Part shown: positions 7,708-16,856 of the stretch, piece by piece
Layout: every line of letters begins with the position of its first letter
Numbering within the stretch: the stretch's first letter is position 1
From: Leptolyngbya sp. SIOISBB
GTDB lineage: Bacteria > Cyanobacteriota > Cyanobacteriia > Phormidesmidales > Phormidesmidaceae
DNA: 64,000 bases
Direction: 5' to 3'
NCBI GenBank assembly: GCA_010671905.1
Contig: JAAHII010000001.1
Location: 3,162,001-3,226,000, forward strand
Made by a program: the position numbers and the translations under genes
The notes under the pieces: model-generated
The model's database searches: none
What the model saw: the letters and a program-made list of their open reading frames with translations, nothing else
Told to the model about the DNA's origin: nothing

Positions 7708-8664
7708 ATGACAGCAGACAATTCCAGTGACAAGGATGAATTAAAAAACCTGCTTACAGCTTGGGCTGATTCAATCATTCAATCTGCAAAGCAGCTCATG
7801 ATTAATGGGAAAGCTCATCTAATAGCAGTATCGGGAATGCCTTGGTACTGTCAAGAAGGCGATGCATGGATTGATGAGTCGTGGTTCATTAACGTTGCTC
7901 TATCAAGATATGAGCGATTTAAAGACTTATCTGATCGATGGCTCACTGATGAATTAGAAATTCTAGTCCGCCACTTTCCATCGGAATATAGCAAGGATGC
8001 ACGGTTACGAATTGAGCAATGGTATGAAAAATCTGGTTTTCACGATCCAGAAGATTGGTGGGCATTAGCAAGGACCGTATATCCACAACATTCTATCTTT
8101 CAAGAGCTGCACGAATGCCCAGAGAACTATTCAGAGCGAGCCCTTCTGGCAAGCTTAGGGTATGAGGATATGATTGCTGAGCTGCGTGAGAATTTACTTA
8201 CGGAGTGGGAGCACCGAGCTTGGTATTGGGTTAGCGAGATCCTTTCTTGTGTATACAGTATTGGTGGCGCACGATTAATAAATCTTGTTGTCTCGCACGA
8301 TGAACTTCAACAAATTAGACAAGTATTTCTGACCTTGGCAGACCAAGAGTTTCCCAATGACTCATCAGCACCAGAACTAGAGCTGCACAATGAAATACTA
8401 GGACAAGCAAACTGCATTCGTACTGCTGTCAGATTAGATTGGCAGGATGTCATTGATTCTTTATCAAAGAACCAGAACTATTTTGCAATCCTCAGTATTT
8501 ATGACATTTTGTGGTGGAGCCTAACGGATAAAAAGCAGCTAGTACAGGATTTTATAGTAAGGATCAGTCCTCATAAGTCTCGTCTCGAAAAACCTTCTTC
8601 ATCTCACATCGGTTCAGAGTCAATGGCATTTGCGATTTCATGGAAACGCGCTACATCAATCTAA
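7708..8664 (+). CDS. Hypothetical protein, 318 residues
   Basis: I do not recognise this product. It is rich in Trp, Leu, Glu and Asp, mostly predicted helical, without membrane segments, a signal peptide or a nucleotide-binding motif. Notable stretches are GMPWYCQEGDAWIDESWF near residue 45 and DPEDWWALARTVYP near 112. Composition (AT-rich, few HIP1 sites) differs from the core genes. It stands alone, with a 391-base gap upstream and a possible ImmA-like relic on the opposite strand downstream. The intact length of more than 300 codons supports a real gene; the function is unknown. Confidence 0.6.
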   Translation: MTADNSSDKDELKNLLTAWADSIIQSAKQLMINGKAHLIAVSGMPWYCQEGDAWIDESWFINVALSRYERFKDLSDRWLTDELEILVRHFPSEYSKDARLRIEQWYEKSGFHDPEDWWALARTVYPQHSIFQELHECPENYSERALLASLGYEDMIAELRENLLTEWEHRAWYWVSEILSCVYSIGGARLINLVVSHDELQQIRQVFLTLADQEFPNDSSAPELELHNEILGQANCIRTAVRLDWQDVIDSLSKNQNYFAILSIYDILWWSLTDKKQLVQDFIVRISPHKSRLEKPSSSHIGSESMAFAISWKRATSI

Positions 8665-8671
8665 CAACTGT

Positions 8672-8974
8672 TTAGAGAGAATCTTTCTGCTTAATACAAT
8701 GGGCTCGCGAAGTCATCAGAAGAATTAGCTCATAAAGTCTTTGAGGATTTGAAGGGCCATCGTGTCTTGGGTAATTATGTGGAAGGATATGACTCGCTTC
8801 AGTGAGAGTATGACTAGCGAGATCACTTGATGCTGTCTTCTGAGTGTTATCGATCCCAAAAATCGTCGCTGACACTCCATCGTCGAGATCGCAGCCAAAC
8901 CCTCCGACATTTGCCTTTAAAGAGCAAAATCGGGACAGCTCGAACACTACCCCGATTCTTCTAACGTCTTTCAA
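8672..8974 (-). pseudogene. Possible ImmA/IrrE-like metallopeptidase relic
   Basis: A 100-codon frame contains DDGVSATIFGIDNTQ followed about 13 residues later by HTLTEASHIL. This resembles the ImmA/IrrE peptidase core, where a DG-x-S-A-hhF strand precedes (F/H)TLAHExxH. Here the first His of HExxH is missing: one added codon between LT and EASH would restore it. The rest of the domain is not recognisable, so if the resemblance is real the enzyme is dead. Such genes normally sit beside an HTH antitoxin or with mobile elements; none is seen. Treat as tentative. Confidence 0.25.
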
Positions 8975-9006
8975 GTGAGAGCTTATGCCTCGTGTCGAGT
9001 TCTGCC

Positions 9007-9570
9007 CTAACCGATGCGAAGTAACTCAACATCAAATAGCAGGGTCGCATTGGGGGGAATCACGCCACCTGCGCCGCGAGCCCCATAGCCCAGTTCTGGG
9101 GGAATGACCAACTTCCGTTGACCACCGACTCGCATACTCATGACGCCTTCATCCCAGCCCTTGATCACTTGGCCCACGCCAATAGTGAAAGAGAAGGGGC
9201 GGTTGCGATCGCGAGAGCTATCAAATTTAGTCCCATCTTCCAACGTGCCGGTGTAGTGAACGGTGACACGCTGGCCCTTTTGAGGCATCGCGCCTGTACC
9301 TTCCACAATTTCTTCGTACTGCAATCCAGATTCAGTCGTCACTAAGGTATCCTCAGAGGTTTCTTCAGTTACGGGTTCTTCAGCAGTGGTGTCTTCTTCA
9401 ACCACTAAATCTGCTGCCGCTTGCGCAATTTGAGTCTCGGCAACAGCGGTAGTTTCAGGTTCGCTCACATTCGCCGCGATCGCTTCCCCCTTGGCTCCCG
9501 TAAATTGCGCCACTAACAGCACGACACAAAACGTCGCTAGCACTGCAAAGCTGATTAAAATCTCTCGCAC
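9007..9570 (-). CDS. FKBP-type peptidyl-prolyl cis-trans isomerase, membrane anchored
   Basis: From GTG 9570 the product has 188 residues. Residues about 2-20 form a hydrophobic signal/anchor ([20 protein letters not shown]), then comes a Glu/Thr/Ala-rich linker, and residues about 80-187 form a full FKBP domain. The domain shows [30 protein letters not shown] and [12 protein letters not shown], which keep the aromatic pocket residues. It should speed proline isomerisation during protein folding outside the cytoplasm, in the periplasm or thylakoid lumen. GTG 9570 is preferred over the upstream ATG because GGAGG lies 4 bases before it and hydrophobic signal sequence starts there. Confidence 0.9.
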   Translation of the reverse strand: MREILISFAVLATFCVVLLVAQFTGAKGEAIAANVSEPETTAVAETQIAQAAADLVVEEDTTAEEPVTEETSEDTLVTTESGLQYEEIVEGTGAMPQKGQRVTVHYTGTLEDGTKFDSSRDRNRPFSFTIGVGQVIKGWDEGVMSMRVGGQRKLVIPPELGYGARGAGGVIPPNATLLFDVELLRIG

Positions 9571-9959
9571 AGAACCTCCCCTGCAATCACAAATAGCAAC
9601 ATTGACCAGTCTACCGAGATTCGAGCCACATTTAAGACTAAAACGCTGGATCAAAAATTACAGAGTGCAGAGTGCAAAATACAGCCATCAACCCCTCATT
9701 GAATGGGAGTTGCAGCCCTCTGCACGATCTCAACTAACGGTGGCCTCATATATTTCGCCCAACTACAACAGACGCCAAAAGGTGACCTCACAACCTTTGA
9801 CTACAAGGTATGGCGTCCCCAGAATTGCCCGATCACGATCTACCCGCACACCCACAGTCCTGCCAGGGTCATGAACTGATCCACAGATCTCGAAGGTGTG
9901 AGCACTGCCTGCAAGTCAACGCTCACACGCTCATACCCACTCACCCATCCACCCTGGGC
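9571..9959. other. Intergenic with short tandem-like repeats, no gene seen
   Basis: The region includes a short tandem CAGAGTG/CAGAGTG near 9661 and a pyrimidine-rich CCCACTCACCCATCCACC tract before 9960, both low-complexity types common between cyanobacterial genes. The open frames across it read as shadows without a recognisable product. Confidence 0.4.
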
Positions 9960-10283
9960 CTACCGCCACATCTTGTTTTCTAGGTCGCGGACCTGGCGCT
10001 CTAGGCGATCAAGGCGTCCTCGCAGTTCATCCATCTCTGTTTGTTGGGGTACGCCCAAATCTTGCAGTACGTTGCGTAGCTGGCGTTGAATCTGCTCGTC
10101 AAAATTGGCCGACTCGCCCGAAAACTGCGACATAAAATCATCGACAAAGCGGCTGGCTTGCTCTGGATTAATGCGACCTTCGCGCACCCACTCGTCACTG
10201 ACCTGGCGCAATCGCTCAGCCACGAGCGAAGTTGTGCCAATGCCAATCATCATGATTTGACGGAGCAGGTTGTTGGTATCCAT
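9960..10283 (-). CDS. Phasin-like / PHA granule-associated-type small protein
   Basis: From ATG 10283 the product has 107 residues. It begins MDTNNLLRQIMMIGIGTTSL, with a short hydrophobic segment, followed by AERLRQVSDEWVREGRINPEQ and a C-terminal coiled coil with heptads (MDELRGRLDRLERQVRDLE). This layout matches small cyanobacterial proteins annotated as phasin-like or polyhydroxyalkanoate granule-associated. Whether it binds granules here is unproven, and no PHA synthase gene is in the window. GGAGGCGAC directly precedes this ATG, which decides the start over an upstream in-frame codon. Confidence 0.7.
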   Translation of the reverse strand: MDTNNLLRQIMMIGIGTTSLVAERLRQVSDEWVREGRINPEQASRFVDDFMSQFSGESANFDEQIQRQLRNVLQDLGVPQQTEMDELRGRLDRLERQVRDLENKMWR

Positions 10284-10487
10284 GTCGCCTCCAAGCGTGG
10301 GTAGGGTGTACCTAAAGTACCGTTTTATTGTGGCAAAGAACCGCGATCGCCCTGATGTCAACAACCGAACCCCAGGAGATATCGGCCATGAATCAGAAGC
10401 CTGAAAAGGCTCTCTGACAGTACAGTGAAAGTATTCATAGAGGTAGCGGAAACTACCCCTTTATCAGCTGGGAAGTGTAAGAAAAAG

Positions 10488-10796
10488 ATGGTTATTGAGT
10501 GGCTCAAATTCCGGATGTCTGCCGAAAATCGAGAGCGTTACATCCGCATCGATGATGAAATCTGGACACCAGCCCTCAAGCAATATGACGGTTTTATCTC
10601 TAAGGAAACCTGGATCTCGCCGGACGATCCAGAAGTCGTGATTTTTGTGATTCGCTGGGAGACCCGAGAACAATGGTTTTCCATTCCCGAAGATGAGTTA
10701 GCGGAGATCAACACACGGTTCGACAATGCCTTAGGGTTTGACTACACCTTCGAAGTCTCTCAGGAATATCAAGTCCGTCGGTTTCCTGTGAGTTAA
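10488..10796 (+). CDS. TIGR03792 family protein (cyanobacterial, function unknown)
   Basis: From ATG 10488 the 102-residue product begins MVIEWLKFRM and has the marks of the small cyanobacterial TIGR03792 family: DEIWTPALKQYDGFISKE, DPEVVIFVIRWETREQW and the ending EYQVRRFP. The fold is likely a dimeric alpha-beta barrel (ABM-like), to judge by the pattern of strands and the conserved RW-x-x-R-x-QW; this is inference. Function is unknown. A GTG at 10425 is in frame, but family sequences begin at MVIEW. No operon partner is clear. Confidence 0.75.
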   Translation: MVIEWLKFRMSAENRERYIRIDDEIWTPALKQYDGFISKETWISPDDPEVVIFVIRWETREQWFSIPEDELAEINTRFDNALGFDYTFEVSQEYQVRRFPVS

Positions 10797-10842
10797 AACG
10801 CCTCACGTTAGGATACGAGAGGATTGGGAGAGATGAACCAAT

Positions 10843-11205
10843 ATGCCACTGTGCCCCCGCTGTGAACATCAGGTGAAACCCACCGATCTGGTCTGTAGTC
10901 GCTGCCGTCTCCAACTCAAAGCCCACGGACACCCGAGTATCGAGCTGCATCAAACCTCGACGGGCGAGATCCTATGCAAAACCTGCGCCTATGATGCTGA
11001 TGATACCTGTACCTTTCCGCAGCGGCCTCATGCCCAGACTTGCACACTCTACCAATCCATCACCGCAGAAGCCGAACGAGAAAAGGGCCAGGTGCGATCG
11101 CCCGTTTCGCCACCGCCGTCTCTCGGCCTAATCTGGCAGCGCTATCGAGTATGGATTATTCTGCTGGCAATTTTTGGCATCAGTCTACTCATTACCGTGT
11201 TTTAG
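10843..11205 (+). CDS. Zinc-ribbon protein with C-terminal membrane helix
   Basis: The 120-residue protein begins with a CxxC...CxxC zinc ribbon (CPRCEHQVKPTDLVCSRCRLQL, residues 4-25). A second Cys cluster follows at about residues 45-67 (CKTC, CTF, CTLY). It ends in a single hydrophobic helix (IILLAIFGISLLITVF). It is likely a tail-anchored protein with a cytoplasmic metal-binding head; the function is unknown. Its stop codon is the first triplet of a dispersed 111-nt repeat (11203-11313), so the repeat lies immediately at the gene's 3' end. The next gene converges. Confidence 0.7.
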   Translation: MPLCPRCEHQVKPTDLVCSRCRLQLKAHGHPSIELHQTSTGEILCKTCAYDADDTCTFPQRPHAQTCTLYQSITAEAEREKGQVRSPVSPPPSLGLIWQRYRVWIILLAIFGISLLITVF

Positions 11206-11313
11206 GACGCATCCTCAATTCATCCCAGCAACCTTTGGGGCGAAGCCTGATCGCACCCGCATTCACTCAACCGGCGAGGGGCGATCGTTCTTTTGTTAAA
11301 AGGCTTTGACCGC
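11203..11313. repeat. Dispersed 111-nt repeat, copy A
   Basis: This segment aligns without gaps to 56247-56357, with about 94 of 111 bases identical by my count (about 85%). Shared exact blocks include CGCATTCACTCAAC and TTTGACCGC. It sits between the stop codon of the zinc-ribbon gene and a converging TPR gene. Copy A lacks the terminal inverted repeats that frame copy B. I see no reading frame conserved between the copies; it may be a small RNA, a MITE-like relic or another intergenic repeat family. Confidence 0.8.
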
Positions 11314-11322
11314 TAAATCATA

Positions 11323-11338
11323 GGGGGCGATCGCCCCC
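11323..11338. terminator. Perfect 16-bp palindrome containing HIP1
   Basis: GGGGGCGATCGCCCCC is self-complementary and lies between two converging genes, directly after the dispersed repeat copy A. It could form a cruciform or a very tight hairpin, but a loop would need unpairing of the centre and no T run follows, so terminator function is uncertain. Confidence 0.3.
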
Positions 11339-11347
11339 ACCCACCCA

Positions 11348-12367
11348 TTAAACAAGGTGCAGGATTAACCAATTGGGATATTCCACTACCCGATCTTGTT
11401 GCGTCATGCAGAGAAACGTCGCCACAATGGGATAAAAGGAAAACGTGAGCAAGTAAGCACCCAGAATCAGCCCGAGCAAGAATCCAATCGGCGGCACTAA
11501 CGCAAAAATCAAGGCCAGCGCGATCATGGCGAATATCAGAGGAATGAACAAAATCAAGCAGGTAATCGTGTAGTTCAGCGCCTCACGGGCATTTTCTTTG
11601 ACGATCTTGTCTGGCGTCGTGAAAAAGATCAGCAAAGGTGCCGCAAATCGGAGAATGCCTAAGCCATTAGCCAGGATTGAGTCACTGAACAAAATGAACA
11701 GAAGAATACTTGCCAGCATGGAAATCGAACCATGGGCGATCGCTGACATGATCTGTGGGGTCAAGTCTTTTTGCCGTGACTTTTTAGCATCACGTGAACG
11801 CATGGATGCTCGATTTGGTTGCACCGTCGAACCTTGCCTGGTGGGTCGCATGGCCGCTTTAGAGGTCACCCTGCCAGCCTCTTGAAGATTGGCACTCCAG
11901 GACTCAGAGGATGACAGAGGCTCGGCATCACTAGGTAGATCAAAGGGGTTTTCCTCCTCAACGGGGAGTGGCAATGGCGGGTCGGCAGCCGTAGGGGGAG
12001 CCTGGTCAATCACCGCATCAAATGAGTTTTGAGGATGGGCCGATGGCAATTGGGGCGTCCGAGATGAAGGTGGGGTTTCTGAGGGTGACGAAACCGTCAT
12101 CAACTTATCCAGCGCTTGGGTCGCCCATTGCCGCACCTGGGGCACATCACTTTTGGCCAGTTGCTCACATAAAGAGATGGCATGCAAATCCTTACGGTCT
12201 TTGTGATAGGCCTGAATCAGCCACATCTGCGCCTGCAAAAACTGCTTTGACTGGCGATGGGCCGTTGCCTTACAAAACTGCTCTAGGCTCGCGATCGCGT
12301 CTGGATAGCGCGCCTGCTTAAAAGCTAAAGCCCCCTGCTGATAAAGCGTAAGAGGTGAATCATTCAT
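11348..12367 (-). CDS. TPR protein with C-terminal DUF4870-like membrane domain
   Basis: The 339-residue protein has three parts. Residues about 5-90 are tetratricopeptide-like helical pairs (LYQQGALAFKQARYPDAIASL). Residues about 95-205 are a Pro/Ser-rich low-complexity linker. Residues about 205-335 are a membrane domain with three or four hydrophobic helices and the motif VKENAREALNYTITCLILF, which matches the DUF4870 signature of a conserved (E/Q)ALN before a helix. The N-terminal part likely binds partner proteins in the cytoplasm. Function is unknown. It converges on the zinc-ribbon gene and is divergent from the purine permease gene. Confidence 0.75.
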   Translation of the reverse strand: MNDSPLTLYQQGALAFKQARYPDAIASLEQFCKATAHRQSKQFLQAQMWLIQAYHKDRKDLHAISLCEQLAKSDVPQVRQWATQALDKLMTVSSPSETPPSSRTPQLPSAHPQNSFDAVIDQAPPTAADPPLPLPVEEENPFDLPSDAEPLSSSESWSANLQEAGRVTSKAAMRPTRQGSTVQPNRASMRSRDAKKSRQKDLTPQIMSAIAHGSISMLASILLFILFSDSILANGLGILRFAAPLLIFFTTPDKIVKENAREALNYTITCLILFIPLIFAMIALALIFALVPPIGFLLGLILGAYLLTFSFYPIVATFLCMTQQDRVVEYPNWLILHLV

Positions 12368-12609
12368 GCCGCATATGCCAGCTTGCCACCATTAACATGC
12401 CCACAACGGCGTAGCCCAGCCCAGCATTGACGGCAAAACACAACTGCTATTTACAGATCTTCAAGCATCAACATCTATCGCAACATCATCTCAAGAAAAT
12501 TCTTGAAGGGTTTCCTTCAAACAGTCTTGATGATCGACTGTGTAATAAAATTTGGTCGATTTTAAGCTCCTCCTTTGACAAGGTCTTAGTTATCAATGAG
12601 TGTTTCCGC

Positions 12610-14007
12610 ATGACAAATTCTTCTCCTGAATCTGCCCCCACTTCTGGTGCGATCGCTAAATTCTTTGATTTCGAAGGTCTACAAACCAACCTACGAACCG
12701 AAATCATCGCTGGCGTCACGACCTTCATCACGATGGGTTACATCCTTGTGGTGAATCCTGGCATTCTCTCTAGTGCCATCTTTCTGCAAGAAAGTGGTGA
12801 CCTATTTGGTGAGTTGGTGGTCGCGACGGGCGTATCTGCAGCCATTGCAACCCTGATCATGGGCATCTTCGCCAAATATCCGATTGCCCTGGCACCTGGC
12901 ATGGGTCTCAATGCATTTTTTGCCTTTTCCGTCGTGTTAGAACTCGGCATTGATTGGCGCGTCGCTTTGGCTGCCGTCTTTATCGAAGGCCTGATCTTTA
13001 TTGGCCTCACCCTCACCAATTTACGGGCTGCTATTATCACAGCCATTCCCGACTGTTTGAAACGAGCCGCCGCCGCCGGGATTGGTTTGTTCATTGCTTA
13101 CATTGCGTTATCGGGCAATCCGGAGTTTGGCGGTGCTGGCATTATCGTTGCTTCTGAGGCGACCATGACGACGCTGGGTAATTTAGCGCAGCCTGAAACC
13201 TTGATGGCTATTATCGGTATTGTGCTGACCTCGGCCTTCGTCGCTCGACGGATTAAGGGCGGTTTGCTGTGGGGCATTTTGGCCACCGCAATTCTCGGCT
13301 GGATTCTGCAAATCTCTCCCGCACCTCAAGGCATTGTCGGCCTACCTATTTGGCCAAAAGACCTGCTAGGACAAGCCTTTATCGGTATCGGACAAATTGG
13401 CTCAGCCGGTATCGCCAACTTCCTAGCCATACTCTTCGTCTTTCTATTTGTGGATTTGTTTGACACCATTGGCACTCTCTCAGGGGTTGGTATACAGGCC
13501 GGATATATCGACGAAGAGGGACAATTGCCTCGGGCCAATCAAGCATTGATGGCAGATGCGGTCGGCACGACGGCTGGGGCCCTACTCGGGACCTCAACGG
13601 TGACCAGCTACATTGAGTCCGCTTCTGGCATTGCCGAAGGCGGGCGATCGGGCTTTACGGCAGTCGTATCGGCAGGCTGCTTTTTACTTTCCATCTTTTT
13701 CATTCCCCTGATCTCGGCAATTCCCGGCTATGCGACTGCTCCAGCCTTGCTGATTGTTGGGGTCTTAATGATGGGCAGCATTGCCGGCATTCGCTGGTCT
13801 GATCCAGCCGAGTCAATCCCCTGCTTTTTGACGATTTTGCTGATGCCGCTCACCTTCTCGATCGCCGAAGGCCTCGCCGTCGGCTTCATCATGTATCCCT
13901 TAGTCAAAGCCTTCCAGGGCAAAGGTCATGAAGTGAATGGGGTGGTTTGGTTACTAGCAGTCATTTTTGTCGCTCGCTTCGTGATGCTCGGTTTAGGGAT
14001 CGCGTAA
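12610..14007 (+). CDS. NCS2 family purine permease (AzgA-type)
   Basis: From ATG 12610 the 465-residue product is an integral membrane protein with about 12-14 helices. It matches the AzgA/PbuG (COG2252) group of nucleobase transporters: TEIIAGVTTFITMGYILVVN at the N-terminus, APGMGLNAFFAFSVV near residue 95, and LFVDLFDTIGTLSGV near residue 285. The members take up adenine, guanine or hypoxanthine with protons. The frame runs upstream to 12427, but those 61 residues do not look like a transporter N-terminus, and homology begins shortly after the chosen ATG. It stands alone and is divergent from the TPR gene. Confidence 0.92.
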   Translation: MTNSSPESAPTSGAIAKFFDFEGLQTNLRTEIIAGVTTFITMGYILVVNPGILSSAIFLQESGDLFGELVVATGVSAAIATLIMGIFAKYPIALAPGMGLNAFFAFSVVLELGIDWRVALAAVFIEGLIFIGLTLTNLRAAIITAIPDCLKRAAAAGIGLFIAYIALSGNPEFGGAGIIVASEATMTTLGNLAQPETLMAIIGIVLTSAFVARRIKGGLLWGILATAILGWILQISPAPQGIVGLPIWPKDLLGQAFIGIGQIGSAGIANFLAILFVFLFVDLFDTIGTLSGVGIQAGYIDEEGQLPRANQALMADAVGTTAGALLGTSTVTSYIESASGIAEGGRSGFTAVVSAGCFLLSIFFIPLISAIPGYATAPALLIVGVLMMGSIAGIRWSDPAESIPCFLTILLMPLTFSIAEGLAVGFIMYPLVKAFQGKGHEVNGVVWLLAVIFVARFVMLGLGIA

Positions 14008-14304
14008 ACGTCCCAGGATCATGCTCAAGGGGAAGACTGCCAATTTTTCAGCATTTTTCGCCCTTGAGTCTTGGTTCATCACCTGAGGGATCTGGCCGAT
14101 GGCCAAGGTATGGCAAGCCGCAGTTTGATCAAGTCACTCTCAATTTCTGAAACCGCTATCTGATAGGCATTTCAATTCCGCATTCCGACTTCAGCATGCC
14201 GCATTCTGCTATAACTGGCGGGCGCTTGGTTTCATGGCAGCGATCGCCTTTCAGAAAGGTTGCACTCCCGTTAGATCGCTCACTGCCGTTCTCTCATAGG
14301 GACA

Positions 14305-15582
14305 TCAGCGGTGACCAGTCCGTCGGATGCTGGCTGAGTCGTTGTTCTGGAGGCGATCATATGCCGCCAAAACATCGGCTAGTTGTTCAATATCCTGTAC
14401 AGAGATCCCAACATAGACGGGGAGGTAGAGTAACTGCCGGAAAGCCTGTTGAGCCTCTACAGGATTGAGTTCAGGACGATCTGCTGGGGGCTCAACGACG
14501 TATAGGCTCGCCCCTCCCTGTGTAGCATCAAAGCCTCGGCTCCATAGATAATGCATCAACTCTTCTGGCGACGGGCATAGGATTGGCAATACCCAGTAAG
14601 TATGAGCCAAGGCTTGGCTACCTGCGAGTTTTAAGGAGGGAGCCAAGTTGATTAACTGCTCAGCAAGATTTATCCGCTGGGTAATGCGGTGAGGATCGAA
14701 TCGTGTGAGTCGGCGTTCCAGCAGCGCCAATAGAGCAGAAGATGGCCTGTGGCGAATCCGGTTCAAGAAGTGATCGCCTGGAAAACCGCGAACGCTTTGA
14801 CTAATAATGTGGTCGTGATTTTGTCTCATTAGAGAACAGAGACTCACAAAGACGCTGTAGCTGGCTCGGTAAGACAGCAGCATGAGTAGAGCATACTTAC
14901 AAAGGCGAGCTAGAAAACTCAGGCGACTTTGTACTGGCCAATGTTCTTGGCATGCACGCACCGCCTCGCCTAGCGATGCCTCTCGAAAACGCAGAATGCC
15001 TCCGGCCAGGGCTGTCGCTGTCTTGATGGGGCCAAAGCTAAACAGGCTGACATCGCTGTGCGGATGTCCCCAATACTCTTGACCCACATAAGCTTGGGCG
15101 CAATCTTCAATGACCAGAAGATGATGCACCCGAGCAAAGCGTAAAATAGGTTCCATCGGCATGCGGCTGCCAAACAAATGGGCTACGAGAATTGCGCGCG
15201 TGCGGGTAGTGACAGCTTGAGCCATGACCTCGGCACGCACAACGAGCTGGTCAAAATCAAGATCAATGGGCACGGGTACCAGATCATGGGCTTCGATGAT
15301 GCGGGTCATATCGCGAATCGTGATTGCTGACACCAAAATTTCCGTCCCAGGCTCAAAATCAAGGGTTTGTAGAAGCGCGTCTAAACCACTACGCACCGAT
15401 AAACACCCGAGATTGGTTGCACCCTCAGGACAGGCCTTGTCAAGTCTCAGTTCGAGCGATCGCCGATGCTCTAGCTTGAGACAATATCCGATGCCCGAGA
15501 GCAGATCAGGCCAAGCAATATCAAGACGTTTGCGAGGAATCACGAGTTGATGACTGGGTGGTACTGAATGGTCGACTAGCAA
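14305..15582 (-). CDS. DegT/DnrJ/EryC1/StrS family PLP-dependent aminotransferase-like protein
   Basis: The 425-residue protein shows the type I fold of sugar aminotransferases. Residue D160 lies in LLVIEDCAQAYVGQ (the pyridine-nitrogen contact) and the Schiff-base lysine is K187 in LFSFGPIKTATALAGG. Family members transfer amino groups to keto-sugars for surface polysaccharides or antibiotics; no sugar-nucleotide genes are near, so the substrate is open. The C-terminal part is less typical, with many Arg and Leu. The first codon is TTG with no good ribosome site; a GTG at residue 14 is another option. It stands alone. Confidence 0.8.
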   Translation of the reverse strand: MLVDHSVPPSHQLVIPRKRLDIAWPDLLSGIGYCLKLEHRRSLELRLDKACPEGATNLGCLSVRSGLDALLQTLDFEPGTEILVSAITIRDMTRIIEAHDLVPVPIDLDFDQLVVRAEVMAQAVTTRTRAILVAHLFGSRMPMEPILRFARVHHLLVIEDCAQAYVGQEYWGHPHSDVSLFSFGPIKTATALAGGILRFREASLGEAVRACQEHWPVQSRLSFLARLCKYALLMLLSYRASYSVFVSLCSLMRQNHDHIISQSVRGFPGDHFLNRIRHRPSSALLALLERRLTRFDPHRITQRINLAEQLINLAPSLKLAGSQALAHTYWVLPILCPSPEELMHYLWSRGFDATQGGASLYVVEPPADRPELNPVEAQQAFRQLLYLPVYVGISVQDIEQLADVLAAYDRLQNNDSASIRRTGHR

Positions 15583-15779
15583 TCAAGATCAGCAGCAGAG
15601 TAAATGCCGATCGCAAATCAACTAAGCTCTTTGACTCGTCTACGTTATGGGTTGGTCGCCCTCCGTGCAAACAATGCCAAGGTCTCTAGTCGCTATTCAA
15701 GCATTGGCAACTGGCTGATCATCAACCAGAAAGTGGAGATCTAACGATGACATCTTAATCGCTCAAGCGATGCGATCGC

Positions 15780-16391
15780 TTACAGCTTCAGATCATGCTC
15801 GACGTCCTTTAAGGCTCGCTGCTCTAAGTGAAGCGCTTTGACCGTAGTGGCAAGATTTTTATAATGCCAAGTGTCAAATACATGTGCCCGGTGCATACAG
15901 AGAATACTCATCAATAAGGTGATCAAGGCGAGCAGTAGCCATTGCATTTTCTGACTACCAGTCGATTGCAACATCTCAATTAGAATCGCTACCATCAGCA
16001 TCAAGAATGCACAAGAAAGATTATGAGACATGGTTTTCAGAACTTTCCAATTATGAATAAACTGAAAATTTTCGGGACTAAACTGTCTGACCAAAGCGCG
16101 CTGTTCTGAAAAAGTCAACTCACCTTCAAAGCCTAACTTTGGCGAACCGAGGAATTTATAGGCAATATTCACGTACAACCAAGAACCGATGGAATCTGCC
16201 GCAAACCCAATCACATAGCTCACGATAATCGCCACTAGGCCAGTGCTAATATCAATGCCCTGGAACTGCTGACCCACATCAGCAATACTCATGAGGGATG
16301 GATTAAAGATACTCGCAAATGCCAAAAGGATAATTGCGCCAGGGATCAGATACGCGAAGAAATCAAATATGGAGAATTTAATGTTATTCAT
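15780..16391 (-). CDS. Hypothetical membrane protein, four predicted helices
   Basis: The 203-residue protein begins MNNIKFSIFDFFAYLIPGAI, a polar start leading into helix 1. Helices are predicted near residues 12-32, 48-68, 125-142 and 148-165. A charged loop lies at about 80-115 and a charged C-terminal tail at 170-203. The (F/Y)D-FF-x-Y-hhPG start recurs in many small bacterial membrane proteins of unknown function, often in accessory regions. I cannot assign a role. Codon use is more AT-rich than in neighbours. It is divergent from the armadillo-type gene. Confidence 0.65.
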   Translation of the reverse strand: MNNIKFSIFDFFAYLIPGAIILLAFASIFNPSLMSIADVGQQFQGIDISTGLVAIIVSYVIGFAADSIGSWLYVNIAYKFLGSPKLGFEGELTFSEQRALVRQFSPENFQFIHNWKVLKTMSHNLSCAFLMLMVAILIEMLQSTGSQKMQWLLLALITLLMSILCMHRAHVFDTWHYKNLATTVKALHLEQRALKDVEHDLKL

Positions 16392-16856
16392 ACTTCACTA
16401 CTATTTATCGATAGCGACTCTTCACTAAAGACCCCTTCCTAAGGCAACTTGAAGATAGGCAAAACCACACAAAAATCAGCGTTAAGCAAGTATTACTTGA
16501 GAGATGAAGAGTTTAGAAGCCTGTTCACCAATCTTGGCGGCAGCTGAGCGTTTACTTACCCTCAAACCTGGTAATGCTGAACTGACTCAATCTCCCCAAT
16601 GTCAGGCAGATAGTTGATCAATAAGCATGCTCACAACCTAACCAACCGCAGAGCTGATGCAGCGATCGCCCTTTTGCATTTTGTATGGATATTGCCGAAG
16701 GAGTGGAACCCAGCCCACAAGCTTGGTTTAATACTGGGTGAGCACTGGCACGACTTCAAGCATGCGAAGGTTGCAGTCTGCAGAGCCCTGTGTGAGCATA
16801 TCAGAACTCTCATGTTTAGATTCCCCGTGGCCCAGGTACCGTCAACCCAAGCAGTC
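16392..16856. other. Intergenic, no gene seen
   Basis: A forward frame runs through the second half into the next gene, but its residues (His, Trp and Cys rich, no family pattern) do not look coding, and a better start lies at 16857. No tRNA or strong hairpin is visible. The region should contain the promoters of the two divergent genes. Confidence 0.4.

Noticed and set aside
9491-9874. 127-codon frame opposite the FKBP gene start
   Set aside because: It is antisense to a well-supported coding region and then runs into low-complexity sequence; residues lack any family pattern.
14196-14468. 90-codon forward frame at the 3' end of the DegT-like gene
   Set aside because: Mostly antisense to the aminotransferase gene, with no recognisable product.
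16614-16856. N-terminal extension of the armadillo-type protein
   Set aside because: The 81 residues are His/Trp/Cys rich without family pattern, and an ATG at 16857 lies just before the expected protein start.
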